Source: Spiribacter halobius (GTDB lineage: Bacteria > Pseudomonadota > Gammaproteobacteria > Nitrococcales > Nitrococcaceae). Taken from it: DNA of 64,000 bases. The DNA lies in assembly GCF_020883455.1 (NCBI RefSeq), contig NZ_CP086615.1:2170001-2234000 (forward strand), in the 5' to 3' direction. A program made the translations under genes and the position numbers. Positions within the stretch are counted from its first letter, which is position 1. Each line of letters begins with the position of its first letter. Shown one piece after another: positions 41,166-50,608 of this stretch. Below the pieces are notes generated by a model, which saw only the letters and a list, made by a program, of their open reading frames with translations, had not been told where the DNA came from and ran no database searches.

Positions 41166-42299
41166 TCAGGGGGCGAGCAGCCGCCGGATCACTGCCTCGT
41201 AAACGTGCGAGAGGGCGTCCAGGTCGGCAGCGGCGACGTGCTCGTCCACCTGGTGGATGGTGGCGTTGCGGGGGCCAAGCTCCACCACCTCCGCGCCGAG
41301 GGGGGCGATGAAGCGGCCGTCCGAGGTGCCGCCGGCGGTGCTCGGACGGGGCGGCTCACCGGTCTCGGCGGTCACCGCGTCGATCAGGGCCGCCCGCAGC
41401 GGTCCCGGTTCGCTGGCGAAGGGCTCCGCCGAGCGCTGCCAGGCGAGCTCGGCGTCGAGGCCGTGGGCCGCCACCATGGCCGCGATGCGCGCCTCCAGCC
41501 CGGCCGCCGTGGAGGCGGGGGAAAAGCGCAGGTTGAAGGCGACCCGCGCCTCGCCGGGGATGACGTTGCCGGCGCCGGTGCCGGCCTCGAGGTTGCTGAT
41601 CTGGAAGGTGGTGGGCGGGAACTCGTCGGTGCCCCGGTCCCATTCCATGGCCACCAGCTCCGCGAGCAGGGGGGCGAGGCGATGCACCGGATTGTCTGCC
41701 AGGTGCGGATAGGCCACGTGGCCCTGGCGCCCGCGGACCGTCAGCCAGCCGTTGAGGGAGCCCCGGCGGCCGACCTTGATGACGTCGCCGAAGCGGGCCT
41801 CGCTGCTCGGCTCGCCCACGAGGCACCAGTCGATGCCCTCGCCGCGGGCAGCCAGGGTCTCGGCCACGCGGCGGGTGCCGTCCCGGGCCGGCCCTTCCTC
41901 GTCGCTGGTGAGCAGCAGAGCGACGCTGCCCGACACCCCCTCCGCAGCGCCGAACACGCGCTCGCAGGCGGTGACGAAGGCGGCGACGCTGCCCTTCATG
42001 TCCGCTGCACCGCGGCCATAGAGGAGGCCGTCCTCCAGGGCGGGCTCGAACGGGGGATGGCGCCAGCGCGCCTCCGGCCCCGGCGGCACCACGTCGGTAT
42101 GGCCGAGGAAGACCAGCAGGGGCGCCGCCTCGCCGCGTCGCAGCCAGAGGTTGGTGACCTCGCCGAAGCGCAGGGTCTCGGCGGCGAAGTCCAGGGGGGC
42201 AAGCCGCTCGGCGATGAGGGCCTGGCAGCCGGCGTCCTCCGGCGTCACCGAGGGTCGGCGGATCAGCGCCCGGGCGAGGTCCAGGGTGGGGCTGGTCAC
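41166..42299 (-). CDS. dapE: succinyl-diaminopimelate desuccinylase
   Basis: Removes succinate from N-succinyl-LL-diaminopimelate for lysine and peptidoglycan. The 377-residue M20 metallopeptidase has [12 protein letters not shown] with the first metal histidine, [15 protein letters not shown] with the bridging Asp, LLTSDEEG with the catalytic Glu, GEPSS, and the C-terminal [11 protein letters not shown] and [17 protein letters not shown] at 42299 overlaps the arsC-like stop (GTGA). The reading frame extends upstream to 42758 only as a shadow of that gene. Confidence 0.96.
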   Translation of the reverse strand: MTSPTLDLARALIRRPSVTPEDAGCQALIAERLAPLDFAAETLRFGEVTNLWLRRGEAAPLLVFLGHTDVVPPGPEARWRHPPFEPALEDGLLYGRGAADMKGSVAAFVTACERVFGAAEGVSGSVALLLTSDEEGPARDGTRRVAETLAARGEGIDWCLVGEPSSEARFGDVIKVGRRGSLNGWLTVRGRQGHVAYPHLADNPVHRLAPLLAELVAMEWDRGTDEFPPTTFQISNLEAGTGAGNVIPGEARVAFNLRFSPASTAAGLEARIAAMVAAHGLDAELAWQRSAEPFASEPGPLRAALIDAVTAETGEPPRPSTAGGTSDGRFIAPLGAEVVELGPRNATIHQVDEHVAAADLDALSHVYEAVIRRLLAP

Positions 42300-42817
42300 A
42301 GCACCCGCTCCCAGGCGTCCGGGTCGAAGCCCACCTGCACGGTGTCCTGCGTCTCCAGTACCGGGCGCTTCACCAGCCTCGGCTCCTCCAGCATCAAGGC
42401 GCGGGCCTCGTCTAGCCCGCATTTCTCGCCGATCCGCGGCTGCGGCCGCGGATCTGGCGGGCAATCCTGCGTTGCGCTCGGTTCGGGTGCTCGACGTACT
42501 GTCGAGTACGCCTGCGCGCCCGAACTTTCGCGCGCCTTGTCTTGCCCGCCATCTCCACGCCCTCGCTTCGCGGATCGGCGAGAAATGCGGGCTAGGCCCT
42601 CGCGCCGCCCGAGGGGCAGCGCCCGCCAGCTCGTGCTGCGGCGGTTGAGCAGCGCCTCCCAGGGCAGGGCGTCCAGCCAGCGGTCCAGCGTGGCGGGCTC
42701 GAGGCCGGTGCGGGCGAGGTCGACGAACTCCACCTCGCTGCCCCGTGCGGCGAGCCACTGCCGGGCACGGCGGCAGCGGTCGCAGCTTGCGAGGCCGTAG
42801 ACGCGCACGGCGCTCAC
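42296..42817 (-). CDS. ArsC/YffB-family reductase carrying an in-frame repeat insertion
   Basis: The protein belongs to the ArsC-like group represented by E. coli YffB (CxxC-type glutaredoxin fold; [37 protein letters not shown]). The family normally has about 115 residues; this one has 173. Residues 76-135 are encoded by a 184-bp palindromic element (42412-42595) that adds a net 180 bp in frame between REGL and DEAR, with CTAG at both ends. The rest aligns without loss, so a folded protein with a surface loop, or an inactive product, are both possible. Position between dapD and dapE matches other gammaproteobacteria. Confidence 0.88.
   Translation of the reverse strand: MSAVRVYGLASCDRCRRARQWLAARGSEVEFVDLARTGLEPATLDRWLDALPWEALLNRRSTSWRALPLGRREGLARISRRSAKRGRGDGGQDKARESSGAQAYSTVRRAPEPSATQDCPPDPRPQPRIGEKCGLDEARALMLEEPRLVKRPVLETQDTVQVGFDPDAWERVL
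42412..42595. mobile_element. 184-bp palindromic MITE/REP-type element inside the arsC-like gene
   Basis: Perfect 27-bp terminal inverted repeats (42412-42438 and 42569-42595), each beginning or ending with CTAG. The interior contains GATCCGCGGC/GCCGCGGATC, GGCGGGCAA/TTGCCCGCC and CTCGAC/GTCGAG stems. No ORF of its own. Terminal sequences match the solitary copies at 7467, 16784 and 34028. The element must rely on a transposase encoded elsewhere. Confidence 0.93.
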
Positions 42818-43632
42818 GGGCGCAGCAGCTCGTTGATGCCGACCTTGGCGCGGGTCTTGGCGTCCACCTGCTTGATGATCACCGCGCAGTAGAGGCTGTG
42901 GCTGCCGTCCTCGGCGGGCAGGCTGCCCGGTACCACGACGGCGCCCGGGGGCACCCGGCCGTGGCTGACCTCGCCGGTCTCGCGGTTGTAGATCTTGGTG
43001 CTCTGGCCGATGTACACGCCCATGGAGATCACCGCCCCCTCGCCGACGATCACGCCCTCGACGATCTCCGAGCGCGCGCCGATGAAGCAGTGGTCCTCGA
43101 TGATGGTGGGGTTGGCCTGCAGCGGCTCCAGCACGCCGCCGATGCCGACGCCGCCGGACAGGTGCACGCCCTTGCCGATCTGGGCGCAGGAGCCGACGGT
43201 GGCCCAGGTGTCCACCATGGTGCCCTCGTCAACGTAGGCGCCGATGTTCACGTAGGAGGGCATGAGCACGACGCCAGGGGCGATGTAGGCACCGCGGCGG
43301 GCCGCCGCCGGCGGCACCACGCGCACGCCGTCGGCGGCGAAGTCGCGGCTCGCGTAGTCGGCGTACTTGAGCGGAACCTTGTCGTAGTAGTCCGTCTCGC
43401 CGCCGCGGATCACCTGGTTGTCCGTGAGGCGGAAGGAGAGCAGCACCGCCTTCTTCAGCCACTGGTGGACCTGCCATTCGCCGTCGATCTTCTCGGCGAC
43501 GCGGGCCTCGCCGCGGTCGAGCAGGGCAAGGGCCTCGGCCACTGCCTCGCGAACCTCCGGCGGGGCACTGGCCGGGCGCAGGTCCGCGCGTTGCTCGAAG
43601 GCGCTCTCGATGGTCTGCTGGAGCTGGCTCAC
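42814..43632 (-). CDS. dapD: tetrahydrodipicolinate N-succinyltransferase
   Basis: Succinyl-CoA-dependent acylation in the lysine/diaminopimelate pathway. The 272-residue protein consists of an N-terminal helical domain and a left-handed beta helix of hexapeptide repeats ([68 protein letters not shown]). GTG start; stop overlaps the next gene's start by GTGA, so dapD, arsC-like and dapE are coupled. Confidence 0.97.
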   Translation of the reverse strand: MSQLQQTIESAFEQRADLRPASAPPEVREAVAEALALLDRGEARVAEKIDGEWQVHQWLKKAVLLSFRLTDNQVIRGGETDYYDKVPLKYADYASRDFAADGVRVVPPAAARRGAYIAPGVVLMPSYVNIGAYVDEGTMVDTWATVGSCAQIGKGVHLSGGVGIGGVLEPLQANPTIIEDHCFIGARSEIVEGVIVGEGAVISMGVYIGQSTKIYNRETGEVSHGRVPPGAVVVPGSLPAEDGSHSLYCAVIIKQVDAKTRAKVGINELLRP

Positions 43633-43668
43633 GGTACTTCCTCCTGGATGGCTGTTCGCTGATGCGGC

Positions 43669-44883
43669 TCAGGCCCGGTCGGCGCCGGCCTGCAGGAAGC
43701 GGCGCAGCCGCGCCGCGGCCTCCACGCAGGTGTCGCGTTCGGCGACCAGCGCGATGCGCACATGGCCCGCCCCCGGGTCGCTGCCGTCCGGCTCGCGCCG
43801 CGAGAGGTAGCGTCCGGGCAGCACCGTCAGATGCTCCCGAGCATACAGCTCGCGCGCGAAGTCGGTGTCCGCCCCCGGAGTGCGCGCCCAGAGATAGAAG
43901 CCCCCCGCCGGCGGGTCATAGTCGAGCACGCCGTCCAGCGCCGCCCCCACAGCCGAGAACTTCTCCCGGTAAAGACGGCGATTCTCGCGCACATGGGCCT
44001 CGTCGCTCCAGGCCGTCCGGCTGGCTGCCTGCACGTGCAGCGGCAGGGCGCAGCCGTGGTAGGTGCGGTAGAGGGCGAAGCGCTCGATGAGTGCCGCGTC
44101 GCCCGCGACGAACCCGGAGCGCAGCCCCGGTGCGCTGGAGCGTTTGGAGAGGCTGTGGAAGACCAGGCAGCGCTCGAAGCCGGTGCGGCCGAGCTCGGCG
44201 CAGACCTGCAGGAGGCCGGCGGGCGGGTTCGCCTCGTCGGCATAGAGCTCGCTGTAGCACTCGTCGGCGGCGATGACGAAGCCGTACCGGTCCGCCAGGG
44301 CGAGGGCGCGTCGCCAGTAATCCCGGGACAGCACCGTACCGCTCGGGTTGCCGGGGCTGCAGAGGTAGAGCAGGCCGCAGCGTGCCCAGGTGGCCTCGGG
44401 GACGGCGTCGAGATCCGGCGCGTAGCCGTTGGCCCGGGTTGTGGGCAGAGTCAGGGGCTCGCCGCCGGCGAGCAGCGCCGCCCCCTCGTAGATCTGGTAG
44501 AAGGGATTCGGCATCGCCACCACCGGCTGCCGAGACGGATCCAGCACCGCCTGGGCCACGGCGAACAGGGCCTCCCGCGTCCCCGCCACCGGCAGCACAT
44601 GCCGTTCCGCGGTCACGCTCCCCGCCGGCAGTGCAAAGCGCGCCGCCAGCCAGCCCGCGATCACCTCCCGCAGCGACGCCTCGCCGCGGCTTGCCGGATA
44701 GCGCCCGATCCCCTCCGCCACCGCCTCGCGCAGGGCGTCTACGATGAACCCGGGTGTTGGATGCTTCGGCTCCCCGATGGACAGCACGATGGGCGCCAGC
44801 CCCGCCGGCGGCGTGGTGTCCGCGAGCAGGGCGCGCAGGCGCTCGAAGGGGTACGGGTTTAGGCGGGCTAGGTTTGGGTTCAC
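43669..44883 (-). CDS. dapC: succinyldiaminopimelate aminotransferase
   Basis: PLP-dependent fold-type I transaminase that makes N-succinyl-LL-diaminopimelate. The 404-residue protein begins MNPNLARLNPYPFERLRALL, as in proteobacterial DapC, and has IGRYPASRGEASLREVIAGWL, SPGNPSGTV, AADECYSELY and the PLP lysine in FHSLSKRSSAPGLRSGF. The N-terminus and its place between glnD and dapD distinguish it from other aminotransferases. GTG start at 44883. Followed 36 bp later by dapD. Confidence 0.95.
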   Translation of the reverse strand: MNPNLARLNPYPFERLRALLADTTPPAGLAPIVLSIGEPKHPTPGFIVDALREAVAEGIGRYPASRGEASLREVIAGWLAARFALPAGSVTAERHVLPVAGTREALFAVAQAVLDPSRQPVVAMPNPFYQIYEGAALLAGGEPLTLPTTRANGYAPDLDAVPEATWARCGLLYLCSPGNPSGTVLSRDYWRRALALADRYGFVIAADECYSELYADEANPPAGLLQVCAELGRTGFERCLVFHSLSKRSSAPGLRSGFVAGDAALIERFALYRTYHGCALPLHVQAASRTAWSDEAHVRENRRLYREKFSAVGAALDGVLDYDPPAGGFYLWARTPGADTDFARELYAREHLTVLPGRYLSRREPDGSDPGAGHVRIALVAERDTCVEAAARLRRFLQAGADRA

Positions 44884-44926
44884 GGCGTTATTACGGGTGG
44901 TGGCTTTGTTCTGGCGCTCTGGGATT

Positions 44927-45072
44927 CGAGTTCAAAGTTGCGGGTAGTTCAAAGTTCAAGGTTCAAAGTTCAAAGACCGCTACCGCCGGCGATGGAACGG
45001 TAGCTCCGCCGTGCAGGGGCGAAGCGATGCGGCGGGAGTCTTTGAACTTTGGACTTCGAACTTTGAACTCGG
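44927..45072. repeat. GTTCAAA-unit inverted repeat between dapC and glnD
   Basis: The left part (about 44927-44975) is a tandem of degenerate GTTCAAA heptamers; the right part (45038-45072) contains the inverted units (CTTTGAACTTTGGACTTCGA...). The 60-bp centre is unique. Located just after glnD in transcription order and before dapC. Confidence 0.88.
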
Positions 45073-45106
45073 TGTGTGAGCCCGCCAAAGGCGGGCTCAC
45101 ACACCG
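45070..45106 (-). terminator. 17-bp perfect hairpin overlapping the glnD stop codon
   Basis: CGGTGTGTGAGCCCGCC and its exact complement flank a 3-base AAA loop (TTT in the glnD transcript). The glnD TGA (45099-45097) is within the stem, so the last codons form half of the hairpin. No T-run follows. Confidence 0.8.
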
Positions 45107-47808
45107 TCCGCCCTCTTCATGATGTCCGGCTCGTCGTCCAGGAGCTCCATCAGGGTTCGGCGGACGCACTGGCGGAGGTCGCCGCTCAGGGGCTGGTTGT
45201 CGCGGTCGGTGATGAAGAAGACGTCCTCGGCGCGCTCGCCGATGGTGGCGATCTTGGCGTTCTGCAGGCGCACCCCGCAGCGGGCGAAGACGTAGCCGAC
45301 CTGGGCGAGCAGGCCGGGCTGGTCGCCGGTTATGAGCTCCATGGCGCTGCGGCCGTTGTTCTCGTCGTCGCCGAACTCGATCTGAGTCTCGGTGTTGAAA
45401 TGGCGCAGGCGCCGGGGCAGGGCGCGGCGGGAGGGTTCCGGCAGGCGCTCGGGGCCGCTCAGGGCGTCGGCGATGTGCTGCTCGATCTCCTGCCGACGCC
45501 AGTCGCGCTCGATGGGGCGGCCGTCCTCCTCCAGCACCAGGTAGCTGTCCAGGGTGTAGCCATTCTCGGTGGTGATGATGCGGGCGTCCTGGATGTCCAG
45601 GCCGAGCTGGTCCAGGGCCGAGACCGAGAGGGCGAAGATGTTGTCGCGGTCGCGGGCGTAGACGAACACCTCCGTGCCACCACGCTGGCTCACCGGCTCG
45701 ATCAGCACCAGCGGCCGCGCCGGCGCGGCGCCCGCGGCGTGGATGGCCTCGGTGTGCCAGGCGATCTCCTCGGCGGCGTAGCGCAGGAAGTAGTCGCGCG
45801 CGAAATGGCGCCAGATGGCCCGTACGGTCATGTGATGCAGGCCGTGCTGCTTGAGCAGCTGCCGTGCCCGGGCCTGGGTCTCGCGGACCAGCTCGTCCTC
45901 GTCGATGGGGTTGCCGAGGCCGCGGCGGATGGCGCGCTTGGTCAGCCGGTAGAGCTCCAGCAGCAGCGCCTCGCGCCAGCTGTTCCAGAGCTTGGGGTTG
46001 GTGCCGCGGATATCGGCGACGGTGAGCAGGTAGAGGTAGTCCAGATGCTGGCTGTCGCCCATCTGGCGGGCGAACTCGTTGACCACCTGCGGATCGGAGA
46101 TGTCCTTGCGCTGGGCGGTCATGGACATCAGCAGGTGATGCCGTACCAGCCAGGCCACCAGGCGGCAGTCGTAGCGCGACAACCCGTGCTGCAGGCAGAA
46201 CTGATAGGCGTCCTCGGCGCCGAGCTCGGAGTGGTCGCCGCCCCGACCCTTGGCGATGTCGTGGAACAACCCCGCGAGATACAGCAGCTCCGGCTTGGGG
46301 ATGCGGCGGATGATCTCGCTGCAGTGGGGGAACTCGTGGGTGTGCTCCGGCACCGTGAGCCGGCGCAGGTTGCGCACCACCATGAGCGTGTGCGAATCCA
46401 CGGTGTAGGCGTGGAAAAGGTCGTACTGCATGCGCCCGGTGATGTCACCGAATGCCGGAATGTAGCGCCCGAGCACGCCGTAGGTGTGCATGCGCCGCAG
46501 CTCGTGGGTGATGCCCCGGGGCTGGCGCAGGATCTCCATGAACAGGCTCTTCGCCCGCAGGTCGCGTCGGAAGCGCTCGTCGATGCGATGGCGATTCTCG
46601 CGGATGAGCCGCACCGTGGCCGCGCGCACGCCCTTGATCTCAGGGTGCTGCTGGATCAGCAGGAACACTTCCAGCAGCGCGAAGGGATAACGGCGGAAGA
46701 CGTTCGGATGGGTGACCTCGATGAACCCGCGCTTGACCTGAAAGCGCTTGTTGAGCAGCCGCGGGGCCTCGTCCACGTCGGCGTAGAGGATCGCCTCCTG
46801 GTAGAGCTGCAGCAGCATCTCGTTGAGGCGGTTGAGCTGCATCACGGTGCGGTAGTACCGCTGCATGAACTGCTCGACCGCCAGCGTGTGGTCGGCGTCC
46901 TTGTAGCCGAACTGCTCCGCGAGCTGGGTCTGGTGGTCGAACAGCAGCCGGTCCTCCCGGCGGCCGGCGAGCACATGCAGGGCGAAGCGGATGTCCCACA
47001 GGAAGTGCTGCCCGCGCATCAGCAGGCGGTGCTCGGCGTCGGTTAGGAAACCGTGGCGGATCAGCTCCTGGAGGCTGTCGGCGTTGAAGTGCCGCTTGGC
47101 GACCCAGCCCACCATGTGGATGTCGCGCAGGCCGCCGGGGCTCTCCTTGATGTTCGGCTCGAGATTGTAGGCGGTGTCGTGGTACTTCTCGTGCCGCGCC
47201 TGCTGCTCGCGCCACTTGGCCTCGAAGAAGGCGCGGCTCGGCCAGAGCCGTGCCGGCCCCGTCGCGGCCTGCATGGTCTCGAACAGCTCGGCATCGCCGT
47301 CGATGCGCCGCGCCTCCATCAGGTTGGTGGCGACGGTGATGTCCCGCTCCGCCTGGCGCACGCAGTCGTCCACGGTGCGCACGCTGTGCCCCACCTCGAG
47401 GCCCACGTCCCAGAGCACGGTGACGAAGTCGGTGAGGGCGGCGTCGAAGCGGGACCCGGCGTCCGGGGGCAGCAGCACCATGAGGTCGGTGTCCGACCCC
47501 GGATGCAGCTCGCCGCGGCCGTAGCCGCCCACGGCGGCGATGGTGGCCTCGGCCGCCAGCGGGCCGAGGCAGCGCTGCCACAGGCGCCGGACCACGGCAT
47601 CCACCACCTGCGCGCGCAGCGGCACCAGCACCGCCGCCGGCGTCCCCTCGAGAAACCGTGCCGCGAGGGTCTCGTCCGCCTCCTGCAGGGCGGCGCGCAG
47701 CAGCGGGCCGGCGCGCTCGCCGGCGGCGAGGGCCCCGTCGAGGGCCTCCAGGTCGATCAGCTGGCGATCGTCGTAGAGGCTCTCCGGGGGGCGGGTGGCA
47801 ACGCTCAT
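45097..47808 (-). CDS. glnD: bifunctional [protein-PII] uridylyltransferase / uridylyl-removing enzyme
   Basis: GlnD is the glutamine sensor of nitrogen control, adding or removing UMP on PII. The 903-residue protein has the nucleotidyltransferase motif GGYGRGELHPGSDTDLMVLLP near residue 93, the central GlnE-like helical region, an HD phosphohydrolase domain (LFHDIAKGRGGDHSELGAEDA near residue 515) and two C-terminal ACT domains (for example FVYARDRDNIFALSVSALDQLGL and ITGDQPGLLAQVGYVFARCG). All active-site motifs look intact. ATG 47808 lies 1 bp after the map stop. Its 3' end forms a perfect hairpin. Confidence 0.97.
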   Translation of the reverse strand: MSVATRPPESLYDDRQLIDLEALDGALAAGERAGPLLRAALQEADETLAARFLEGTPAAVLVPLRAQVVDAVVRRLWQRCLGPLAAEATIAAVGGYGRGELHPGSDTDLMVLLPPDAGSRFDAALTDFVTVLWDVGLEVGHSVRTVDDCVRQAERDITVATNLMEARRIDGDAELFETMQAATGPARLWPSRAFFEAKWREQQARHEKYHDTAYNLEPNIKESPGGLRDIHMVGWVAKRHFNADSLQELIRHGFLTDAEHRLLMRGQHFLWDIRFALHVLAGRREDRLLFDHQTQLAEQFGYKDADHTLAVEQFMQRYYRTVMQLNRLNEMLLQLYQEAILYADVDEAPRLLNKRFQVKRGFIEVTHPNVFRRYPFALLEVFLLIQQHPEIKGVRAATVRLIRENRHRIDERFRRDLRAKSLFMEILRQPRGITHELRRMHTYGVLGRYIPAFGDITGRMQYDLFHAYTVDSHTLMVVRNLRRLTVPEHTHEFPHCSEIIRRIPKPELLYLAGLFHDIAKGRGGDHSELGAEDAYQFCLQHGLSRYDCRLVAWLVRHHLLMSMTAQRKDISDPQVVNEFARQMGDSQHLDYLYLLTVADIRGTNPKLWNSWREALLLELYRLTKRAIRRGLGNPIDEDELVRETQARARQLLKQHGLHHMTVRAIWRHFARDYFLRYAAEEIAWHTEAIHAAGAAPARPLVLIEPVSQRGGTEVFVYARDRDNIFALSVSALDQLGLDIQDARIITTENGYTLDSYLVLEEDGRPIERDWRRQEIEQHIADALSGPERLPEPSRRALPRRLRHFNTETQIEFGDDENNGRSAMELITGDQPGLLAQVGYVFARCGVRLQNAKIATIGERAEDVFFITDRDNQPLSGDLRQCVRRTLMELLDDEPDIMKRADGV

Positions 47809-47809
47809 C

Positions 47810-48571
47810 TCAGCCCCGGCCGTCGCTCAGGGTGAGCACGTCGACGCCGTGCTCGGTCACGGCGACGGTGTGCTCCCACTGGGCGGAGAGGCTGTGGTCC
47901 TTGGTCACCACTGTCCACTTGTCGCCGAGGACCCGGGTCTCCGGGCGGCCGGCGTTGATCATGGGCTCGATGGTGAAGGTCATGCCCGGCTTCAGCCGCT
48001 CGCCCTCTCCAGGGCGGCCGTAGTGCAGCACCTGCGGATCCTCGTGAAAGACGCGGCCGATACCGTGGCCGCAGTATTCGCGCACCACCGAGCAGCCATG
48101 GCTCTCGGCCAGCGTCTGCACGGCGTGGCCGATGTCGCCCAGGGTGGCGCCGGGGCGCACGGCCTCGATGCCGGCCCAGAGCGCCCGATACGCCACGTCC
48201 GTGACGCGGCGACCCTGGATGCTCGGCTCGCCGGCGAAGAACATGCGGCTGGTGTCGCCGTGCCAGCCGTCGTGAATCACGGTGATGTCGATGTTGACGA
48301 TGTCGCCGCGCTTCAGGCGCTTGTTGCCGGGGATGCCATGGCAGACCACATGGTTCACCGAGATGCAGGTGGCCTTGGGGAAACCGCGATAGTTGAGCGG
48401 CGCCGGCGTGCAGCCCATGGCCTCTATGGCCTCGTGGCAGCGGCGGTCGAGCTCGGCGGTCGTGACGCCGGGCTCGACGTGCGGTCCGATCATGTCGAGG
48501 ACCTGCGCGGCCAGGTGACCGGCCACGCGCATCTGCTCGATCTCCTCGGGGGTCTTGATGGTGATGGTCAT
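47810..48571 (-). CDS. map: methionine aminopeptidase, type I
   Basis: Removes N-terminal methionine from new proteins. The 253-residue protein has the five metal ligands in [45 protein letters not shown] and [38 protein letters not shown] carries the substrate His. The ATG at 48571 is preferred; the frame runs to 48787 into the rpsB leader. Divergent from rpsB as in other gammaproteobacteria. Confidence 0.97.
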   Translation of the reverse strand: MTITIKTPEEIEQMRVAGHLAAQVLDMIGPHVEPGVTTAELDRRCHEAIEAMGCTPAPLNYRGFPKATCISVNHVVCHGIPGNKRLKRGDIVNIDITVIHDGWHGDTSRMFFAGEPSIQGRRVTDVAYRALWAGIEAVRPGATLGDIGHAVQTLAESHGCSVVREYCGHGIGRVFHEDPQVLHYGRPGEGERLKPGMTFTIEPMINAGRPETRVLGDKWTVVTKDHSLSAQWEHTVAVTEHGVDVLTLSDGRG

Positions 48572-48636
48572 TGAGGAACCTTGTGGGGGGCGTGCGCAGA
48601 TCGGCTGCGCGCCCTGCCGGCGGGGCCGCCGGCAAA

Positions 48637-48665
48637 TTGTGGCCGAAGGGCGCTTATGGTATAAA
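48637..48665 (+). promoter_or_regulatory. rpsB-tsf promoter
   Basis: TTGTGG (48637-48642) and TATAAA (48660-48665) with a 17-bp spacer. This gives a long leader of about 145 bases before rpsB. Confidence 0.75.
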
Positions 48666-48732
48666 TCGCCCGCCTTCGAGGCAACGACCGGGCCACCCCC
48701 GGCAAGTCCTGAAGCCACTTGAAGAAACCACA

Positions 48733-48788
48733 CATGCACCGACACATGCGGCCGGGTGCCCTCACGGGTTGCCGCATGCGGGTGCATG
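48733..48788 (+). promoter_or_regulatory. rpsB leader RNA structure (probable S2 autoregulatory site)
   Basis: Two stacked 8-bp stems: CATGCACC/GGTGCATG (48733-48740 with 48781-48788) and CATGCGGC/GCCGCATG (48745-48752 with 48771-48778), closing a loop with CGGGTGCC and CACGGGTT. In E. coli ribosomal protein S2 represses rpsB-tsf through a leader structure; this hairpin, 32 bp before the ATG, is the likely equivalent. Confidence 0.6.
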
Positions 48789-48819
48789 GAGGCCTAACCC
48801 GACCAAGGAGAAACTCCCC

Positions 48820-49614
48820 ATGGCCAAGGTAACCATGCGCCAGATGCTGGAGGCCGGCGTCCATTTCGGTCACCAGACCCGCTACTGGGATCCGAAGATG
48901 GCGCCGTACATTTTCGGCGAGCGCAACAAGATCCACATCGTCAACCTCGAAAAGACCCTGCCGCTGTACGAGGACGCACTCAACTACCTCGGCCGGCTGG
49001 CGGGCAACGGCGGGCGGATCCTCTTCGTCGGCACCAAGCGCTCCGCGCGGGATGCCGTCAAGGAGGAGGCCGAGCGCTGCAAGATGCCGTATGTCAATCA
49101 TCGCTGGCTCGGCGGCATGCTCACCAACTTCCGTACCGTCAAGCGCTCCATCAAGCGCTTCAAGGAGCTGCAGCAGCAGCAGGCGGACGGCACCTTCGAG
49201 AAGCTCGGCAAGCGCGAAGTGCTCTCTCTGCAGCGTGAGATGCAGAAGCTCGAGCGGGCCTTCGGCGGCATCGTCGACATGGACTCGCTGCCGGACGCAC
49301 TGTTCATCATCGACGTCGGCTACGAGCGCATCGCCGTTCAGGAGGCGCGCAAGCTCGGCATCCCGGTAGTGGCGGTCGTGGATACCAACAATTCGCCGCG
49401 GGAGGTGGACTACGTCATCCCCGGCAACGACGACGCCTTCCGCGCCATCCGCCTGTACCTGCGCGGCGCCGCCGACGCCATCAACGATGCGCGCATGGCG
49501 AGCACCCGTCCCGGCGGCGAGGGTGACGACTTCGTGGAAGTGCGGGAACCCGAGGCCGCCGATCCGGCGGCCGAGCCGGCTTCGGAGCCGGCCGCCGAGG
49601 ACAAGGCCGAGTGA
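48820..49614 (+). CDS. rpsB: 30S ribosomal protein S2
   Basis: The 264-residue protein begins [27 protein letters not shown] and has [15 protein letters not shown] and [14 protein letters not shown], standard S2 motifs. The C-terminal tail beyond residue 235 is acidic and Ala/Glu/Pro-rich. RBS AAGGAG. Head of the rpsB-tsf-pyrH-frr block. Confidence 0.99.
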   Translation: MAKVTMRQMLEAGVHFGHQTRYWDPKMAPYIFGERNKIHIVNLEKTLPLYEDALNYLGRLAGNGGRILFVGTKRSARDAVKEEAERCKMPYVNHRWLGGMLTNFRTVKRSIKRFKELQQQQADGTFEKLGKREVLSLQREMQKLERAFGGIVDMDSLPDALFIIDVGYERIAVQEARKLGIPVVAVVDTNNSPREVDYVIPGNDDAFRAIRLYLRGAADAINDARMASTRPGGEGDDFVEVREPEAADPAAEPASEPAAEDKAE

Positions 49615-49677
49615 AGCTCGGCCTTTCTCGTTGCAGCCCGCACACCCCGTAACGGAACAAGATGAGGAACCGCGTTC

Positions 49678-50562
49678 ATGGCGATTAGCGCACAGCTGGT
49701 AAAGGACCTGCGCGAGCGCACCGGCGCCGGCATGATGGAGTGCAAGAAGGCCCTGGTGGAGACCGACGGCGATATCGAGGGCGCCATCGAGGTCATGCGC
49801 AAGCGTGGCCTGGCCAAGGCCGACAAGAAGGCCGACCGCGTGGCGGCGGAGGGCGCCATCGTGGTGGCCGTGGACGGCGAGGCCCGTCACGGTGCCATGG
49901 TGGAGATCAACAGCGAGACCGACTTCGTCGCCGCCAGCGACGACTTCAAGGGGTTCGCCGACAAGGTCGCCGCCCGCGTGCTGGCGGACGCGCCGGCGGA
50001 TCTGGAGGCGCTGCTGGCGCTGCCGCTGGAGGCCGGGGGCGCGGACGTGGCCACCGCCCAGAAGGAGCTGGTGGCGAGGATCGGCGAGAACATCCAGGTG
50101 CGCCGCTTCCAGCACTACGCCTCCGAGGGCGGCCGGCTCTTCCACTACCTGCACGGCAGCCGCATCGGCGTGCTGCTGGAGCTGGAGGGCGGTGACGACG
50201 AGCTCGGCCGCGACCTCTGCATGCATGTGGCGGCGAGTCGCCCGGTGTGCGTAAGCGTCGATGAGGTGCCGGAGGACCGGGCCGCCAAGGAGCGGGAGAT
50301 CCTCGTCGCCCAGGCGCAGGAGTCCGGCAAGCCGCAGGAGATCATCGAGAAGATGGTCGAGGGCCGGCTGCGCAAGTGGCTCGCCGAGATTACCCTGCTC
50401 GGGCAGCCGTTCGTGAAGGATCCGGACCAGACCGTGGAGCAGCTGCTCAAGGAGCGGGGCGCGAAGGTGGTGCGCTTCGCCCGCTTCGAGGTGGGCGAGG
50501 GCATCGAGAAGCGCCAGGAGAACTTCGCCGAGGAGGTCGCCGCCCAGGTCAAGGGCTCCTGA
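49678..50562 (+). CDS. tsf: elongation factor Ts
   Basis: Nucleotide exchange factor for EF-Tu. The 294-residue protein has the N-terminal UBA-like domain ([20 protein letters not shown]) and the core TDFVA motif ([19 protein letters not shown]) that displaces Mg2+ and GDP. C-terminal [16 protein letters not shown] is typical. Located 63 bp after rpsB. Confidence 0.99.
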   Translation: MAISAQLVKDLRERTGAGMMECKKALVETDGDIEGAIEVMRKRGLAKADKKADRVAAEGAIVVAVDGEARHGAMVEINSETDFVAASDDFKGFADKVAARVLADAPADLEALLALPLEAGGADVATAQKELVARIGENIQVRRFQHYASEGGRLFHYLHGSRIGVLLELEGGDDELGRDLCMHVAASRPVCVSVDEVPEDRAAKEREILVAQAQESGKPQEIIEKMVEGRLRKWLAEITLLGQPFVKDPDQTVEQLLKERGAKVVRFARFEVGEGIEKRQENFAEEVAAQVKGS

Positions 50563-50608
50563 CGGGCGAGGCCATCGCCCGTCCCACCGTGGTCATCAGG
50601 AGCCCTGC

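Noticed and set aside
44927-45072. Possible CRISPR array because of repeated GTTCAAAG units
   Set aside because: Units are only 7 bp, adjacent without spacers of regular length, and then inverted. No cas genes in the window.
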